Shown piece by piece: positions 30,454 through 40,995 of a DNA stretch of 64,000 nt. The DNA comes from Prochlorococcus sp. AG-402-M23. Lineage in GTDB: Bacteria; Cyanobacteriota; Cyanobacteriia; PCC-6307; Cyanobiaceae. The first letter of the stretch is position 1. The number at the start of each line of letters is the position of its first letter. The notes beneath the pieces were generated by a model that was not told where the DNA came from, made no database searches, and saw nothing but the letters and a program-made list of their open reading frames with translations. Location of the stretch: the NCBI GenBank assembly GCA_003216575.1, contig QCIR01000008.1, positions 1 through 64,000 on the forward strand, written 5' to 3'. Position numbers and translations under genes: made by a program.

Positions 30454-31233
30454 TCAAGACCACTTCGAAATAGGTTCTCGTAAGGTATCTGAATTTAATA
30501 ATTTAATACGGGAAGGAAGATTATTTTTATCCTGAGGTTTTAAGTATCCCCAGCTTGCTAAGTAACAAGGTATGGATTTCAGCTTTGGATCTTCCAAGAC
30601 TTTTTCTAAGGTTGTTCTTCGATCTTCAATGAAACCTTGAATTATTCTTGTCTGTAAGAGTTGGTTCAAGACATCGACTTTACTTCCTGATTCGTGTCCG
30701 AAAACAAGTTTTGGCTGAAGATCGAAACAATCCAAAAGTTTTTTTGTGAACTCAATACTTTTTGTTGTTAAAACAGCAAATTCAATACCTTCTTTCTGAA
30801 GTGTCTTGAGGCGTTGAGTGACTAAAGAAAAAGGCTGATGAAAATTTAACCACTGATTGAAATTGTTTGATATTGCTTCTCTTCTAGTTTGATTTAAAGC
30901 TTCTTGTAATTGAACAGGTGTCCAGCCCCATTTTTCAAGAGCTAAGGAGCATTCTATTTCATAATTTTTTGAGAATTTTTCTAAACCTTGTAAATTTAAT
31001 TGACTAGTTTTATTTGAACATTCAGCAGCCAGAATAACCATTTCCCAACCATGATGAACCCATGGCCTCATGGCCTTAAAAGCTTTGGGAATCTCACTAG
31101 AAAAAGAAATAATTTCTTTGTCTTTGGCAGAAAGTATATTTAGACAAGTTTGACGAGAACTGGACCAGTACTCCTTAATGCCGTCAACGATGACGCCATC
31201 AAAATCAAGAACAAGTAGAGGTTTATCTATCAC
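30454..31233 (-). CDS. HAD-superfamily hydrolase
   Basis: Predicted phosphatase of 259 aa. HAD motif I is LVLDFDGVIVDG (Asp10, Asp12), motif II is VLTTKSIEF, and a late GFIEDRRTTLEKV fits motif IV. A long cap region lies between residues 20 and 150. Substrate unknown. It lies 112 bases upstream of recA on the same strand and is followed at its start side by tRNA-Gln. Confidence 0.82.
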   Translation of the reverse strand: MIDKPLLVLDFDGVIVDGIKEYWSSSRQTCLNILSAKDKEIISFSSEIPKAFKAMRPWVHHGWEMVILAAECSNKTSQLNLQGLEKFSKNYEIECSLALEKWGWTPVQLQEALNQTRREAISNNFNQWLNFHQPFSLVTQRLKTLQKEGIEFAVLTTKSIEFTKKLLDCFDLQPKLVFGHESGSKVDVLNQLLQTRIIQGFIEDRRTTLEKVLEDPKLKSIPCYLASWGYLKPQDKNNLPSRIKLLNSDTLREPISKWS

Positions 31234-31246
31234 TAACTGTTGAAAA

Positions 31247-31318
31247 CTGGGCCGCTAGGATTCGAACCTAGGAATGTCGAGACCAAAACCCGATGCCTTA
31301 CCACTTGGCGACGGCCCA
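31247..31318 (-). tRNA. tRNA-Gln (UUG)
   Basis: 72 bases on the minus strand starting TGGGCCGTCGCCAAGTGGTAAGG and ending CGGCCCA plus discriminator G. The first base U paired with A is typical of tRNA-Gln. Anticodon loop TTTTGGT gives UUG. The T-arm CTAGGTTCGAATCCTAG is intact. Confidence 0.96.
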
Positions 31319-31501
31319 TTGTTCCAGATCTATCTTTGCAATTGAAAGACATAGATTTGGATTCTTTCTCTTCGATAATTGCATATTTGATTCAATCCTG
31401 TCATGTCTTTATCCAGTTTTTTTTAGTTAATCGGAAGATTTCTTCATTTATACAGCTCAAGGTGGACTTTCGAATGATTGATTTAGCTATGGAAAATCTA
31501 A

Positions 31502-32524
31502 TTATAAAGATTTTCTTACAAGCCAAGGGTTTATCAGTCGTTTTGCCTCTGCAAGAGCGGCCTCCCAGCCTTCAGGCCACTCTCTAAGACTAATTCTTTT
31601 TCGTTGAGCCTCTTCTAACCATGGTTGGATTATCTTCCTTGCTTTTCCTCCAAAAGCCACTCCTTCAGGCCCTTTGATCTCTGGTAAGTACTTAATGGTC
31701 GATTCATTAGTCCCTCCAGCAAGTTGTAAAGGGCCTGGTGGGGCTAGTGGGCGTATTTTTTCCCACAGTTTGACTGCAATTTTGGCCGCACCTGCTCCGA
31801 GATCTCCACTCATTCGACGTCCATCAATTTGCCAAAGAGGTTTTTGATTATGAATTCTTAGAAATTTATGTCGTTGCCAAAGTTCTTCTGCTAATTTTTC
31901 ATGGTTTATTCCATGCCCTTGTAAACCGCAGCTGACAGATAATCGTTGTAGCTCCAGATCGACTTTCAAAATTTCCTTGATTGTTTTTTCAAATTCTTGG
32001 CCTCTTCCTGGAGCCGTATGAATTTCTACTGCATCTGGTCTGATAGTTGTTAACAACGGAGCAAAATCTTTCAGAGTTAATCTTCGATCCTTTTCTTGAA
32101 TGATTCCTAATGGGCATGTATCAATACATCGGCCACATCCATAGCATTTATGAGCCTTTACACCACCTTCGTTTTCAATCGCTTGAGCTGGGCAAATGCT
32201 TTGACAGGGTCTTAAGCAATTCGAAGGACATAGGTCTGGATTAAACCAAGCTTTGCGAAAATGTGCATCTTTCCCATCACTTAAGCTGATCATCAGCCAA
32301 GGTTTTTTCCCATAAGTTTCGAAAACCCAATCAATAGCATTGCGAGCTGCATGTATAACAGCTTCGTCGGCAGCGAGGTCAATGCAATGCACCCCTGCAG
32401 CTCCATAAATCGAGCAAAGATCATTTATTGCAGGCAAGTCTTGATTACTTGCACCACAAATTAATTTTACCCAGTTACCTTTTTTGAGAGCTTCAGAATT
32501 GCAAATTGAATTTTGAGTAATCAC
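31502..32524 (-). CDS. ldpA: Circadian-input iron-sulfur protein LdpA-like
   Basis: 340 aa cytosolic Fe-S protein. N-terminal third is a variable domain; residues about 97-140 hold CPSNCLRPCQSICPAQAI and CYGCGRCIDTCPLG, two 4Fe-4S ferredoxin-type clusters. This is the layout of LdpA, which relays redox state to the Kai clock in Synechococcus elongatus. Prochlorococcus has a reduced clock without kaiA, so its role here is open. ndhN lies 12 bases upstream on the same strand, linking it to plastoquinone redox metabolism by location. Confidence 0.88.
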   Translation of the reverse strand: MITQNSICNSEALKKGNWVKLICGASNQDLPAINDLCSIYGAAGVHCIDLAADEAVIHAARNAIDWVFETYGKKPWLMISLSDGKDAHFRKAWFNPDLCPSNCLRPCQSICPAQAIENEGGVKAHKCYGCGRCIDTCPLGIIQEKDRRLTLKDFAPLLTTIRPDAVEIHTAPGRGQEFEKTIKEILKVDLELQRLSVSCGLQGHGINHEKLAEELWQRHKFLRIHNQKPLWQIDGRRMSGDLGAGAAKIAVKLWEKIRPLAPPGPLQLAGGTNESTIKYLPEIKGPEGVAFGGKARKIIQPWLEEAQRKRISLREWPEGWEAALAEAKRLINPWLVRKSL

Positions 32525-32536
32525 CTTGATGAATTT

Positions 32537-33001
32537 CTAATCTCTATTGATGAATTCATTTAATGGTTGCCACTTAATACTTCGAGCCCCTCCCATCTCA
32601 ATAACAATTTTGATTCGAGGTTCCTTTTGGCATAGATTATTTATTGCTAATAGTTCTGATTTAGATAAAACTTGACCCTCTAATAACCATAGAACCAAGG
32701 GTTTATCTTCGACTAATAATTCATTTAATTGAGGAATAACTTGTTGAACTTCCCCTAAGGCCCCATTCCTCCCAACATTTTGATGTCCCAAATGTGGTGG
32801 TCTGATTCCATGTAATTGGGTAAGAAAGACAACTGGATCTCCCAATCCTCTAGCGGAAGTTATCTGTGTTTGATATCCGCCAGCTCTAAGTCTTCGAAGT
32901 AAACGAGTTTCTGCTCCACCTTCTAATGGGCTAAGGATGGCAAGGCAGCCGAATGATTCAAGATCAGTGCGAAATTTCTGACCAGAGAGTAATAAAGGCA
33001 T
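32537..33001 (-). CDS. ndhN: NDH-1 subunit N
   Basis: 154-aa peripheral subunit of the cyanobacterial NAD(P)H/ferredoxin:plastoquinone oxidoreductase. Recognised by [21 protein letters not shown] at the start, [19 protein letters not shown] and [11 protein letters not shown]. It forms an operon with ldpA (12-base gap) and is divergent from the ribosomal cluster. Confidence 0.95.
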   Translation of the reverse strand: MPLLLSGQKFRTDLESFGCLAILSPLEGGAETRLLRRLRAGGYQTQITSARGLGDPVVFLTQLHGIRPPHLGHQNVGRNGALGEVQQVIPQLNELLVEDKPLVLWLLEGQVLSKSELLAINNLCQKEPRIKIVIEMGGARSIKWQPLNEFINRD

Positions 33002-33371
33002 CCTTAAATCAAATTCTTTATCTTATTCAAGTGAAGCATCACACAAAATGGGTGTTAATAGTGTAATCTTTTAAGTTGCTAAAGCTTTTCTATGCCCGCT
33101 CGCTAGCCGGGCCTCTAGACGCTTGAGCAGACTAGGCGTTTGCGTTTAGTTTTTTTGGCCAGAGCCGAAGAATTTATTTTCTTTTGTCGAGATACTCTTT
33201 GAACTTTTTGAAAAGTTTGAAAAAGTCTCAGCCAGCTGATTGTCGCTAGCATTTTTCCAAATAAATTGAACTTTAATTAACTTCAACTTTTTTGGCTAGA
33301 TAGGCGATTTAATTCAGATTCCAAGTCTCTCTCTTTACAGATTGACCTTTTAGCTGGCGTTTATTTAACTC
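33002..33371. other. Divergent leader between ndhN and the ribosomal cluster
   Basis: 370 bases that must hold the ndhN promoter and the leader of rplC. A GC-rich patch at 33090-33113 (GCCCGCTCGCTAGCCGGGC) can fold into a 5-bp hairpin, and a second hairpin with a T run follows at 33132-33156. This could be an attenuator or small RNA for the ribosomal operon, but no known cyanobacterial RNA motif was recognised. Confidence 0.45.
33132..33156 (+). terminator. Possible hairpin-T-run upstream of rplC
   Basis: CTAGGCGTTTGCGTTTAG folds into a 7-bp stem (two G-U pairs) with a 4-base loop, directly followed by seven T. On the + strand nothing annotated ends here, so it may end a short upstream transcript or act as an attenuator for the ribosomal operon. 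Cyanobacteria use such terminators rarely. Confidence 0.3.
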
Positions 33372-34028
33372 ATGTCTTTAGGAATCTTAGGTAAGAAGTT
33401 GGGCATGTCCCAACTCTTCGATGATCAAGGCAGAGCCGTTCCAGTCACTTTGATCGAAGCGGGTCCCTGTCGAATCACTCAATTGAAATCTGCAGATACG
33501 GATGGCTATGCTGCCGTGCAGATAGGCTTTCAATTGATTCGTGAAAAACTTATTAATAAGCCTTCAAAAGGTCATCTTGCAAAATCAGGAGATGACCTTT
33601 TGCGTCATCTTCGAGAGTACCGAGTAGAAAATTCTGGTGAATTTAAACTCGGAGCTGTAATAACCGTCGATGATTTCGAAAAAGGTCAAAAAGTTGATGT
33701 TAGTGGCGACACTATGGGTAGAGGATTCGCAGGTTATCAAAAGCGACATGGTTTTAGTCGGGGTCCTATGAGTCACGGTTCAAAGAATCATCGATTGCCT
33801 GGTTCGACAGGTGCTGGAACAACTCCTGGCCGTGTTTATCCTGGGAAAAGGATGGCTGGTCGTATGGGTGGTAAAAAAGTCACTACCAGAGGCCTTGAAA
33901 TTCTAAAGATAGATACAAATCACAATTTATTAGTAGTTAAAGGATCTGTCCCAGGGAAGCCTGGATCTCTTTTAAACATAAGACCGGCCAAAAGAGTTGG
34001 CATTTCCACTCAGCAAGGAGGTAAATAA
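33372..34028 (+). CDS. rplC: Ribosomal protein L3
   Basis: 218 aa, first gene of the ribosomal super-cluster here. Starts [14 protein letters not shown]; carries the conserved [24 protein letters not shown] loop that reaches the peptidyl transferase centre and [14 protein letters not shown]. rpsJ (S10), which precedes L3 in E. coli, is absent here, as is usual in cyanobacteria where it follows tufA. Confidence 0.98.
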   Translation: MSLGILGKKLGMSQLFDDQGRAVPVTLIEAGPCRITQLKSADTDGYAAVQIGFQLIREKLINKPSKGHLAKSGDDLLRHLREYRVENSGEFKLGAVITVDDFEKGQKVDVSGDTMGRGFAGYQKRHGFSRGPMSHGSKNHRLPGSTGAGTTPGRVYPGKRMAGRMGGKKVTTRGLEILKIDTNHNLLVVKGSVPGKPGSLLNIRPAKRVGISTQQGGK

Positions 34029-34030
34029 TT

Positions 34031-34666
34031 ATGGCTAACTGTACTGTTCTTGATTGGCAAGGAAAAGAGGCTGGAGAATCATCAATTGATTTGAAAATTG
34101 CCAAAGAATCCTCGGCGGCAGATTTATTACATCGTGCTGTTTTGCGCCAACAAGCTCACAGTCGGCAAGGAACTGCAAGTACTTTGACGAGATCTGAGGT
34201 TCGAGGAGGAGGCCGAAAACCCTACAAGCAAAAGGGTACTGGTAGAGCAAGGCAAGGCTCAATTAGGACTCCCCTTCGACCAGGAGGTGGAATTATTTTT
34301 GGCCCTAAACCTCGCAAATATAACTTGGAAATGAATAGGAAGGAACGAAGACTAGCTCTTCGTACTGCATTAATGAGTAGGATTTCAGATTCAAAAATAA
34401 TTAAAGATTTCGGTTCAAAGCTTGAAGTTCCTAAAACAAGTGAAATTGTTGCTTTACTCAAGCGAGTAGGAATTGATTCTGATGGGAAAATTCTTATTAT
34501 TCTCAACAAGCCATCAGAAATTATAAAGCGTTCAATTAGAAACTTAGAAAAAATAAAGCTTATCTCTGCTGATCAATTAAATGTGTTTGACCTTCTCAAT
34601 GCCAATTCTTTGGTAATAGGCGAAGACGCATTATCAACCATTAAGGAGGTCTACGGTAATGACTAA
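34031..34666 (+). CDS. rplD: Ribosomal protein L4
   Basis: 211 aa with the exit-tunnel loop [21 protein letters not shown] and [19 protein letters not shown]. In E. coli L4 also represses its operon; whether that holds here is unknown. Two-base gap after rplC; its stop overlaps the rplW start (ATGACTAA). Confidence 0.98.
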   Translation: MANCTVLDWQGKEAGESSIDLKIAKESSAADLLHRAVLRQQAHSRQGTASTLTRSEVRGGGRKPYKQKGTGRARQGSIRTPLRPGGGIIFGPKPRKYNLEMNRKERRLALRTALMSRISDSKIIKDFGSKLEVPKTSEIVALLKRVGIDSDGKILIILNKPSEIIKRSIRNLEKIKLISADQLNVFDLLNANSLVIGEDALSTIKEVYGND

Positions 34667-34970
34667 ATTTTTTGATAAACGATTAACTGATGTGATTAAG
34701 CGTCCTTTGATAACTGAGAAGGCTACAAAAGCTCTGGATTTAAATCAGTACACTTTTGAAGTCGATCCAAGAGCAGCTAAGCCTGATATAAAAGCTGCTG
34801 TAGAAAAGATGTTTGATGTCAAGGTTCTTGGTATTAGTACTATGAATCCCCCAAGAAAAAGCAGGAGAGTTGGTAGGTTTTCTGGTAAGAGACCACAAGT
34901 TAAGAAAGCTGTTGTCCGACTAGCAGAAGGCAACTCCATTCAGTTGTTCCCAGAATCCGAGGAGGCTTAA
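34659..34970 (+). CDS. rplW: Ribosomal protein L23
   Basis: 103 aa; sits at the tunnel exit and binds trigger factor and [19 protein letters not shown] and YTFEVDPRA are characteristic; [18 protein letters not shown] is the rRNA-binding extension. Overlaps rplD by 8 bases, suggesting coupled translation. Confidence 0.97.
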   Translation: MTKFFDKRLTDVIKRPLITEKATKALDLNQYTFEVDPRAAKPDIKAAVEKMFDVKVLGISTMNPPRKSRRVGRFSGKRPQVKKAVVRLAEGNSIQLFPESEEA

Positions 34971-34974
34971 AACA

Positions 34975-35838
34975 ATGGCAATAAGAAGTTTCAAACCTTA
35001 TACACCTGGTACTCGTACAAGAGTAGTAACTGACTTTAGTGAAGTCACATCCAACAAACCTGAGCGCTCACTTGTCGTATCTAAACATCGAAAGAAAGGC
35101 CGCAACAATAGAGGAGTAATTACTTGTCGTCATAGAGGAGGTGGGCATAAAAGGTTATATAGGATTGTTGACTTTCGTCGAAATAAACATGGTATTGCAG
35201 CGAAAGTCGCCGCAATACATTATGACCCTCATCGCAATGCAAGGCTTGCTTTGCTCTTTTACTCTGATGGTGAGAAGAGATATATTCTTGCGCCTTCAGG
35301 CATAACAGTTGGACAAGAAGTTATTTCGGGCCCTGATGCGCCAATTGAAACTGGTAATGCTTTGCCACTTTCTTCAATGCCCTTAGGTTCCAGTGTTCAT
35401 TGTGTTGAGTTATATCCGGGTCGAGGAGGACAAATGGTTCGTACCGCAGGAGCTAGTGCCCAGGTTATGGCGAAAGAAGGAGAATATGTTGCATTGAAAT
35501 TACCTTCAACTGAGGTTCGTTTAGTTAGACAAGAATGCTATGCCACTCTTGGAGAGGTGGGAAATTCTGAAATTAGAAATACAAGTCTTGGAAAAGCTGG
35601 AAGAAGAAGATGGCTTGGAAGAAGACCTCAAGTGAGAGGAAGTGTTATGAATCCATGTGATCATCCTCATGGAGGAGGAGAGGGCAAGGCACCAGTTGGA
35701 CGTGCCGGTCCTGTGACTCCTTGGGGTAAAGCTGCTCTTGGTTTAAAAACTAGGAAGAAAAATAAACCTAGTAACAAGTACGTTCTTCGAAAACGTCGCC
35801 GAGTATCTAAACGTAGTAGAGGGGGTCGCGATTCATGA
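34975..35838 (+). CDS. rplB: Ribosomal protein L2
   Basis: 287 aa, needed for subunit joining and peptidyl transfer. Carries [19 protein letters not shown] near the start and [18 protein letters not shown], with the conserved His of the peptidyl transferase region, near 228. Four-base gap after rplW. Confidence 0.98.
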   Translation: MAIRSFKPYTPGTRTRVVTDFSEVTSNKPERSLVVSKHRKKGRNNRGVITCRHRGGGHKRLYRIVDFRRNKHGIAAKVAAIHYDPHRNARLALLFYSDGEKRYILAPSGITVGQEVISGPDAPIETGNALPLSSMPLGSSVHCVELYPGRGGQMVRTAGASAQVMAKEGEYVALKLPSTEVRLVRQECYATLGEVGNSEIRNTSLGKAGRRRWLGRRPQVRGSVMNPCDHPHGGGEGKAPVGRAGPVTPWGKAALGLKTRKKNKPSNKYVLRKRRRVSKRSRGGRDS

Positions 35839-35873
35839 TTTCTATCTATCTTTACCAATTCTTTTAAATTTTT

Positions 35874-36149
35874 ATGGGACGTTCACTTAAAAAAGGGCCT
35901 TTTATTTCAGACAGTTTGCTTCGTAAAATCGAGAAGCAAAACTCAAATGAAGATAAAACTGTCATCAAAACTTGGTCCAGAGCTTCAACAATTTTGCCAA
36001 TGATGATTGGTCATACAATTGCTGTTCATAACGGAAAGAGCCACATACCTGTCTTCATAACAGAGCAAATGGTTGGTCACAAGTTAGGTGAGTTTGCACC
36101 AACACGAACCTACAAAGGTCATATCAGAGATAAAAAAGGAGCTCGTTAA
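35874..36149 (+). CDS. rpsS: Ribosomal protein S19
   Basis: 91 aa starting [16 protein letters not shown], with [21 protein letters not shown] and [13 protein letters not shown]. Binds 16S rRNA in the subunit head. 35-base gap after L2, then 2 bases to L22. Confidence 0.98.
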   Translation: MGRSLKKGPFISDSLLRKIEKQNSNEDKTVIKTWSRASTILPMMIGHTIAVHNGKSHIPVFITEQMVGHKLGEFAPTRTYKGHIRDKKGAR

Positions 36150-36151
36150 TT

Positions 36152-36532
36152 ATGACTACTTCATCAACTACAACTTCAGCCCAAGCTCATGGTCGTTACA
36201 TCCGCGGTTCTGCCTCAAAAGTTCGACGTGTTCTTGATCAAATAAGAGGCAGGACTTACAGAGATGCCCTAATTATGCTTGAATTTATGCCTTATCGATC
36301 AACTGAGCCAATCACGAAGGTATTGCGATCAGCTGTTGCGAATGCCGAACACAATCTTGGGCTTGATCCTTCTTCTTTAGTAATTTCAACTGCTACAGCT
36401 GATATGGGTCCACCAATGAAACGTTATAGGCCCAGAGCTCAGGGCAGAGCATTTGCTATTAAAAAGCAGACCTGTCATATCAGCATTTCGGTTTCGGCCA
36501 ATCAATCAACCAATTCTGAGGAGTCAGACTGA
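36152..36532 (+). CDS. rplV: Ribosomal protein L22
   Basis: 126 aa; lines the exit tunnel together with L4. [20 protein letters not shown], and the tip hairpin [22 protein letters not shown] Thr/Ser-rich N-terminal tail of about 12 residues precedes the core. Its stop and the rpsC ATG overlap by one base. Confidence 0.97.
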   Translation: MTTSSTTTSAQAHGRYIRGSASKVRRVLDQIRGRTYRDALIMLEFMPYRSTEPITKVLRSAVANAEHNLGLDPSSLVISTATADMGPPMKRYRPRAQGRAFAIKKQTCHISISVSANQSTNSEESD

Positions 36533-37266
36533 TGGGACATAAAATTCACCCCACTGGAATTAGGCTTGGTATAACCCAAGAACATCGTTCTAAATGGTAT
36601 GCACCCAGTAAAACTTATCCGTTGCTACTTCAAGAAGATGATCGAATTCGCACTTTCATCAAGAAAAAGTATGGAGCTGCGGGTGTAAGTGATGTTTTAA
36701 TTGCTCGAAAAGCAGATCAGCTTGAGGTCGAATTAAAAACTGCTCGGCCTGGAGTAATTGTTGGTAGGCAAGGAAGTGGAATTGAAGAACTCAGATCTGG
36801 TATTCAAAAAACAATTGGTGATAGAAATAGACAAGTTCGTATAAATGTGGTTGAAGTAGAAAAAGTTGATGCAGATGCTTATCTTCTTGCCGAATATATT
36901 GCACAGCAATTAGAGAAGAGAGTTGCATTTAGACGAACAATTAGAATGGCTGTTCAAAGAGCACAAAGAGCTGGTGTTTTAGGTTTGAAAATACAAGTTG
37001 GTGGAAGGTTGAATGGCGCTGAAATTGCACGTTCCGAATGGACACGTGAAGGCAGGGTCCCTCTCCACACTTTGAGAGCAGAAATCGATTACGCAACCAA
37101 AGTAGCTAGTACAACCTATGGCGTTTTAGGAATCAAAGTATGGGTTTTCAAAGGAGAAGTGCTTCCTAAAGAAGAACAGCCCTTACCTGTTGGTTCTTCT
37201 CCTCGACGAACTAGGGGGAATCGAAGACCTCAACAATTTGAGGATCGTTCCAATGAAGGTAAATAA
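36532..37266 (+). CDS. rpsC: Ribosomal protein S3
   Basis: 244 aa. [14 protein letters not shown] at the start, the KH domain with the G-x-x-G loop [15 protein letters not shown], and [24 protein letters not shown] Pro/Arg-rich C-terminal tail follows residue 215. Part of the mRNA entry site. Confidence 0.98.
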   Translation: MGHKIHPTGIRLGITQEHRSKWYAPSKTYPLLLQEDDRIRTFIKKKYGAAGVSDVLIARKADQLEVELKTARPGVIVGRQGSGIEELRSGIQKTIGDRNRQVRINVVEVEKVDADAYLLAEYIAQQLEKRVAFRRTIRMAVQRAQRAGVLGLKIQVGGRLNGAEIARSEWTREGRVPLHTLRAEIDYATKVASTTYGVLGIKVWVFKGEVLPKEEQPLPVGSSPRRTRGNRRPQQFEDRSNEGK

Positions 37267-37278
37267 GGAGTTTTAATC

Positions 37279-37758
37279 ATGCTTAGTCCAAAAAGAACCA
37301 AATTTCGTAAACAACAAAGAGGCCGTATGCGCGGTGTTGCTACTAGAGGCAACAAAATCGCTTTTGGTCAGTTTGCATTGCAAGCACAAGACTGTGGATG
37401 GGTCACCTCAAGGCAAATTGAGGCAAGTCGACGAGCAATGACTCGTTATGTCAAAAGGGGAGGGCAGATTTGGATTCGTATTTTCCCCGATAAGCCAGTA
37501 ACTATGAGGCCCGCTGAAACAAGAATGGGATCAGGTAAAGGTAATCCAGAATTTTGGGTTGCAGTTGTCAAGCCTGGTCGAATCTTGTTTGAAATGGGTG
37601 GAGATGAAATTACTGAGGAAATTGCAAAAGAGGCAATGCGTCTTGCTCAATACAAGTTGCCTGTAAAAACAAAATTCATTTCCCTTGAGCAAGATCCACC
37701 ACAAGGGAAGACTAATACTGCTGAAAAATCTAATAAAGCAGCTACTACGGAGTCATAA
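37279..37758 (+). CDS. rplP: Ribosomal protein L16
   Basis: 159 aa. [19 protein letters not shown] and [29 protein letters not shown] are diagnostic; the [14 protein letters not shown] loop reaches the A site. The last about 25 residues are a polar Asn/Thr/Lys extension absent from E. coli L16. Confidence 0.98.
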   Translation: MLSPKRTKFRKQQRGRMRGVATRGNKIAFGQFALQAQDCGWVTSRQIEASRRAMTRYVKRGGQIWIRIFPDKPVTMRPAETRMGSGKGNPEFWVAVVKPGRILFEMGGDEITEEIAKEAMRLAQYKLPVKTKFISLEQDPPQGKTNTAEKSNKAATTES

Positions 37759-37760
37759 CT

Positions 37761-37973
37761 ATGAGCAAAACAACTACGAAAGATGTACGGAATCTCTCTG
37801 ATTCCGAGATATCAGAAAAGATTGAAAATCTTCGTAAAGAACTTTTTGATCTTCGCTTTAAGCAAGCCACTAGACAGCTGGCTAAAACTCACCGTTTCAA
37901 AGAGGCACGAACCGAATTGGCCCAACTTTTAACGGTTTCTAACGAGCGAAGCCGCTCAAACACTTCATCTTGA
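37761..37973 (+). CDS. rpmC: Ribosomal protein L29
   Basis: 70-aa two-helix protein near the tunnel exit: [21 protein letters not shown], then [17 protein letters not shown]. Two-base gap after rplP; 10 bases before rpsQ. Confidence 0.95.
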   Translation: MSKTTTKDVRNLSDSEISEKIENLRKELFDLRFKQATRQLAKTHRFKEARTELAQLLTVSNERSRSNTSS

Positions 37974-37983
37974 TTTTTTAGTT

Positions 37984-38250
37984 ATGGCACTTAAGGAAAT
38001 GGTCGGCACTGTTGTCAGTGACAAAATGCAAAAAACAGTAGTTGTAGCTGTGGAAAATAGATTTCCGCATCCCATCTACCAGAAAATTATTAGTCGGACA
38101 ACTAGATATAAAGCTCATGATGCAGAAAATCATTGCAAAGTTGGAGACAGGGTTCGGATTAAAGAGTCTCCTCCTATGAGCGCTCACAAACGATGGACGG
38201 TCACAGATGTTCTAGTTAAAGGTATGAAATCTAAGGAGGCTGCAAAATGA
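37984..38250 (+). CDS. rpsQ: Ribosomal protein S17
   Basis: 88 aa: [40 protein letters not shown] and [18 protein letters not shown]. Overlaps the rplN ATG by 4 bases. Confidence 0.97.
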   Translation: MALKEMVGTVVSDKMQKTVVVAVENRFPHPIYQKIISRTTRYKAHDAENHCKVGDRVRIKESPPMSAHKRWTVTDVLVKGMKSKEAAK

Positions 38251-38612
38251 TTCAACAAGAAACATTTTTAACCGTTGCAGATAACAGTGGGGCCAAGCGT
38301 TTGCAATGTATTAGGGTATTGGGATCCAATCGCCGATATGCCCATGTTGGCGATGTGATCGTAGCTTCTGTTAAAGATGCGATGCCAAATATGGGAGTCA
38401 AAAAATCAGATGTAGTGAAAGCGGTTGTTGTTCGTACTAGAGCAACAATGCGAAGAGAGACTGGAAATTCAATTCGCTTTGATGATAACGCTGCTGTTCT
38501 TATCAATGATGATCAAAATCCAAGAGGGACTAGGGTGTTTGGTCCCGTCGCACGAGAATTAAGAGAGCGCAATTTTACTAAAATTGTTTCCTTAGCCCCT
38601 GAGGTTATTTAG
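38247..38612 (+). CDS. rplN: Ribosomal protein L14
   Basis: 121 aa, one of the most conserved large-subunit proteins: [18 protein letters not shown] and [30 protein letters not shown]. Start codon ATG 38247 lies inside the rpsQ stop region. Confidence 0.98.
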   Translation: MIQQETFLTVADNSGAKRLQCIRVLGSNRRYAHVGDVIVASVKDAMPNMGVKKSDVVKAVVVRTRATMRRETGNSIRFDDNAAVLINDDQNPRGTRVFGPVARELRERNFTKIVSLAPEVI

Positions 38613-38614
38613 TC

Positions 38615-38971
38615 ATGCCAGCAATTAACAAGACCAAAGCTTCTTCTGACCGGATCAAAATGAAGATCCGTAAAGGAGATACAGTTCAGGTCATTTCTGG
38701 AAAGGATAAGGGTAAAACCGGGGAAGTTCTTCAAACACTTCCTTATGAAAATAGAGTTTTAGTTCAAGGAATTAATCAAAGAACAAAGCATGTAAAACCA
38801 TCACAAGAAGGAGAAACTGGTCGAATAGAGACCAAAGAAACTTCTCTGCATGCTTCTAATGTAATGATCTACTCAACCAAGGAAAAAGTTGCTAGTAAGG
38901 TCGAGATCTTTGTAGATAAAGATGGATCAAAGAAACGACGATTAAAGAAGACAGGGGAATTAATTGATTAA
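38615..38971 (+). CDS. rplX: Ribosomal protein L24
   Basis: 118 aa; assembly initiator of the large subunit. KOW motif [23 protein letters not shown] followed by [14 protein letters not shown]. Two-base gap after rplN; 88 bases before rplE, the longest gap in this part of the cluster. Confidence 0.97.
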   Translation: MPAINKTKASSDRIKMKIRKGDTVQVISGKDKGKTGEVLQTLPYENRVLVQGINQRTKHVKPSQEGETGRIETKETSLHASNVMIYSTKEKVASKVEIFVDKDGSKKRRLKKTGELID

Positions 38972-39059
38972 TTCACTTTTCCTTTGTCTGAAGTATTTAA
39001 AGCAGACTTTCTTTCCTAATTGAATTCTGACCAAGACCAGAATTAACTTTTTCCCAGCC

Positions 39060-39599
39060 ATGTCACTAAAAACCCGCTATCGAGAGACAATTAGACCAAA
39101 GCTTTTAAAAGATCTTGGTCTCAAAAATGTTCATCAAGTTCCTAAAGTGCAGAAAGTCACTTTAAACCGAGGTCTTGGTGAAGCTGCATCTAATTCAAAA
39201 GCTTTAGAAGCTTCTCTAGCTGAAATGGCAACGATTTCCGGTCAAAAAGCTCTTGTGACAAGAGCCAAGAAAGCAATTGCCACCTTTAAAATCAGACAAG
39301 GAATGCCTATAGGTTGCTCAGTCACACTTAGAGGTGATCGTATGTACGCATTCTTGGAAAGGTTCATTAATTTGGCACTTCCAAGGATCAGAGATTTTCG
39401 TGGTGTGAGTCCAAAAAGCTTTGATGGCCGAGGAAATTACACCATTGGAGTCAAAGAGCAACTTATTTTCCCTGAGATTACTTTTGACAAAGTCGACACC
39501 ATTAGAGGCATGGATATCACAATCGTGACCAGTGCTTCTTCTGATGAACAAGGTAAGGCGCTTCTTAGTGAAATGGGAATGCCCTTCCGTAAAAAATGA
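39060..39599 (+). CDS. rplE: Ribosomal protein L5
   Basis: 179 aa; binds 5S r[44 protein letters not shown], and [22 protein letters not shown]. rpsN (S14), which follows L5 in E. coli, is absent here; S8 comes next. Confidence 0.98.
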   Translation: MSLKTRYRETIRPKLLKDLGLKNVHQVPKVQKVTLNRGLGEAASNSKALEASLAEMATISGQKALVTRAKKAIATFKIRQGMPIGCSVTLRGDRMYAFLERFINLALPRIRDFRGVSPKSFDGRGNYTIGVKEQLIFPEITFDKVDTIRGMDITIVTSASSDEQGKALLSEMGMPFRKK

Positions 39600-39618
39600 G
39601 TTTGATTAGCTAAATACT

Positions 39619-40020
39619 ATGGCCAACCACGATCCAATTTCAGACATGCTCACTCGCATACGAAATGCAAGTGAAAAGCGTCATGAAAAAACCAAAGTCC
39701 CTGCTTCAAGAATGTCTCTTAGTATCGCTAAGGTTCTTCAACGTGAGGGCTTTATCGCAGAAATCAATGAAGAAGGAGAAGGCTTTCGAAAGCAGCTCAT
39801 TCTTGGATTGAAATATACTGGTAAGCATCGCTCACCCATTATTCGTTCCATGCAGCGAGTGAGTAAACCGGGATTGAGGATTTATAAAAATACTCGAGGA
39901 TTACCAAAAGTGTTAGGAGGTCTTGGAGTTGCAATAATTTCTACCTCTAAGGGAGTCATGAGTGATCGTGATGCTCGTAAACAAGGGGTTGGAGGAGAAG
40001 TCCTCTGCTACGTCTGTTGA
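39619..40020 (+). CDS. rpsH: Ribosomal protein S8
   Basis: 133 aa. [16 protein letters not shown] at the start, [24 protein letters not shown], and the terminal [10 protein letters not shown]. Central 16S rRNA binder. Confidence 0.98.
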   Translation: MANHDPISDMLTRIRNASEKRHEKTKVPASRMSLSIAKVLQREGFIAEINEEGEGFRKQLILGLKYTGKHRSPIIRSMQRVSKPGLRIYKNTRGLPKVLGGLGVAIISTSKGVMSDRDARKQGVGGEVLCYVC

Positions 40021-40037
40021 TTGATTAGGTATTTATT

Positions 40038-40577
40038 ATGTCTCGTACTGGAAAAAAACCAATCTCCCTTCCTGAGAAGGTAGATGTAAAATTCGAAGGA
40101 CTTTCCATCACTGTAAAAGGTCCAAAAGGGGAACTGCAACGAACTCTTCCTGATGGAGTAAGCCTAAGCAAGAATGACAACTGCATCGTTGTTCAACCCA
40201 TAAATGAAAAGAGACAGTCCAGAGAAATGCATGGCCTATGCAGATCACTTGTTGCCAATATGGTTGAAGGGGTTACTAATGGTTTTACAAAAAAACTGGA
40301 GATTGTTGGTGTTGGTTCAAGAGCACAAGTTAAAGGAAAAACTCTTGTCGTTAGTGCCGGTTATAGTCATCCAGTTGAGGTTGTTCCTCCAGAGGGTATA
40401 ACTTTTAAAGTTGAAAACAATACAAATGTAATTGTGACTGGACCTGATAAGGAATTAGTTGGCAATGAAGCTGCCAAAATACGAGCGATCAGGCCTCCAG
40501 AACCTTATAAAGGTAAAGGAATTAAATATGAAGGAGAAGTGATAATTAGAAAAGCTGGTAAATCTGGCAAAACATAA
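40038..40577 (+). CDS. rplF: Ribosomal protein L6
   Basis: 179 aa. [19 protein letters not shown] in the first half, and [20 protein letters not shown] at the end, the rRNA-binding tail. Confidence 0.98.
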   Translation: MSRTGKKPISLPEKVDVKFEGLSITVKGPKGELQRTLPDGVSLSKNDNCIVVQPINEKRQSREMHGLCRSLVANMVEGVTNGFTKKLEIVGVGSRAQVKGKTLVVSAGYSHPVEVVPPEGITFKVENNTNVIVTGPDKELVGNEAAKIRAIRPPEPYKGKGIKYEGEVIIRKAGKSGKT

Positions 40578-40612
40578 AACTTTGCTTCTTTTTATTTTCA
40601 ATTTTTTCAGTC

Positions 40613-40981
40613 ATGTCAAAACTTTCTAGAAAACAACAGACCCAAAAACGACATAAACGCTTGAGAAGGCATTTAAGCGGAACGGAAGCCCGGCCAAGAC
40701 TTGCTGTTTTTCGTTCTAATAACCACATCTACGCTCAGATAATAGATGATGATGCTCAAAACACTATATGTGCTGCATCAACCCTTGATAAAGACTTGAA
40801 AGCTTCTCTAAAAGTTAATGCTGGAAGTTGCGATGCTTCCACAGCAGTAGGAGAACTTGTTGCCAAAAAAGCTTTATCAAAAGGCATTAAACAAGTTATC
40901 TTTGACAGAGGTGGGAACATCTATCATGGCAGGGTTAAAGCTCTAGCCGAAGCTGCCAGAACGGCAGGCTTGAACTTTTAA
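40613..40981 (+). CDS. rplR: Ribosomal protein L18
   Basis: 122 aa; 5S rRNA binding. [21 protein letters not shown] and the C-terminal [20 protein letters not shown] are diagnostic. Confidence 0.97.
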   Translation: MSKLSRKQQTQKRHKRLRRHLSGTEARPRLAVFRSNNHIYAQIIDDDAQNTICAASTLDKDLKASLKVNAGSCDASTAVGELVAKKALSKGIKQVIFDRGGNIYHGRVKALAEAARTAGLNF

Positions 40982-40995
40982 TTATTGCCTTAATA

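Noticed and set aside
33090-33113. Known cyanobacterial small RNA (Yfr type) before rplC
   Set aside because: The hairpin lacks the known conserved single-stranded motifs, so only a generic structure can be claimed.
33585-36149. Several minus-strand frames of 60-95 codons in the ribosomal cluster
   Set aside because: They lie opposite highly conserved ribosomal genes and have no family features.
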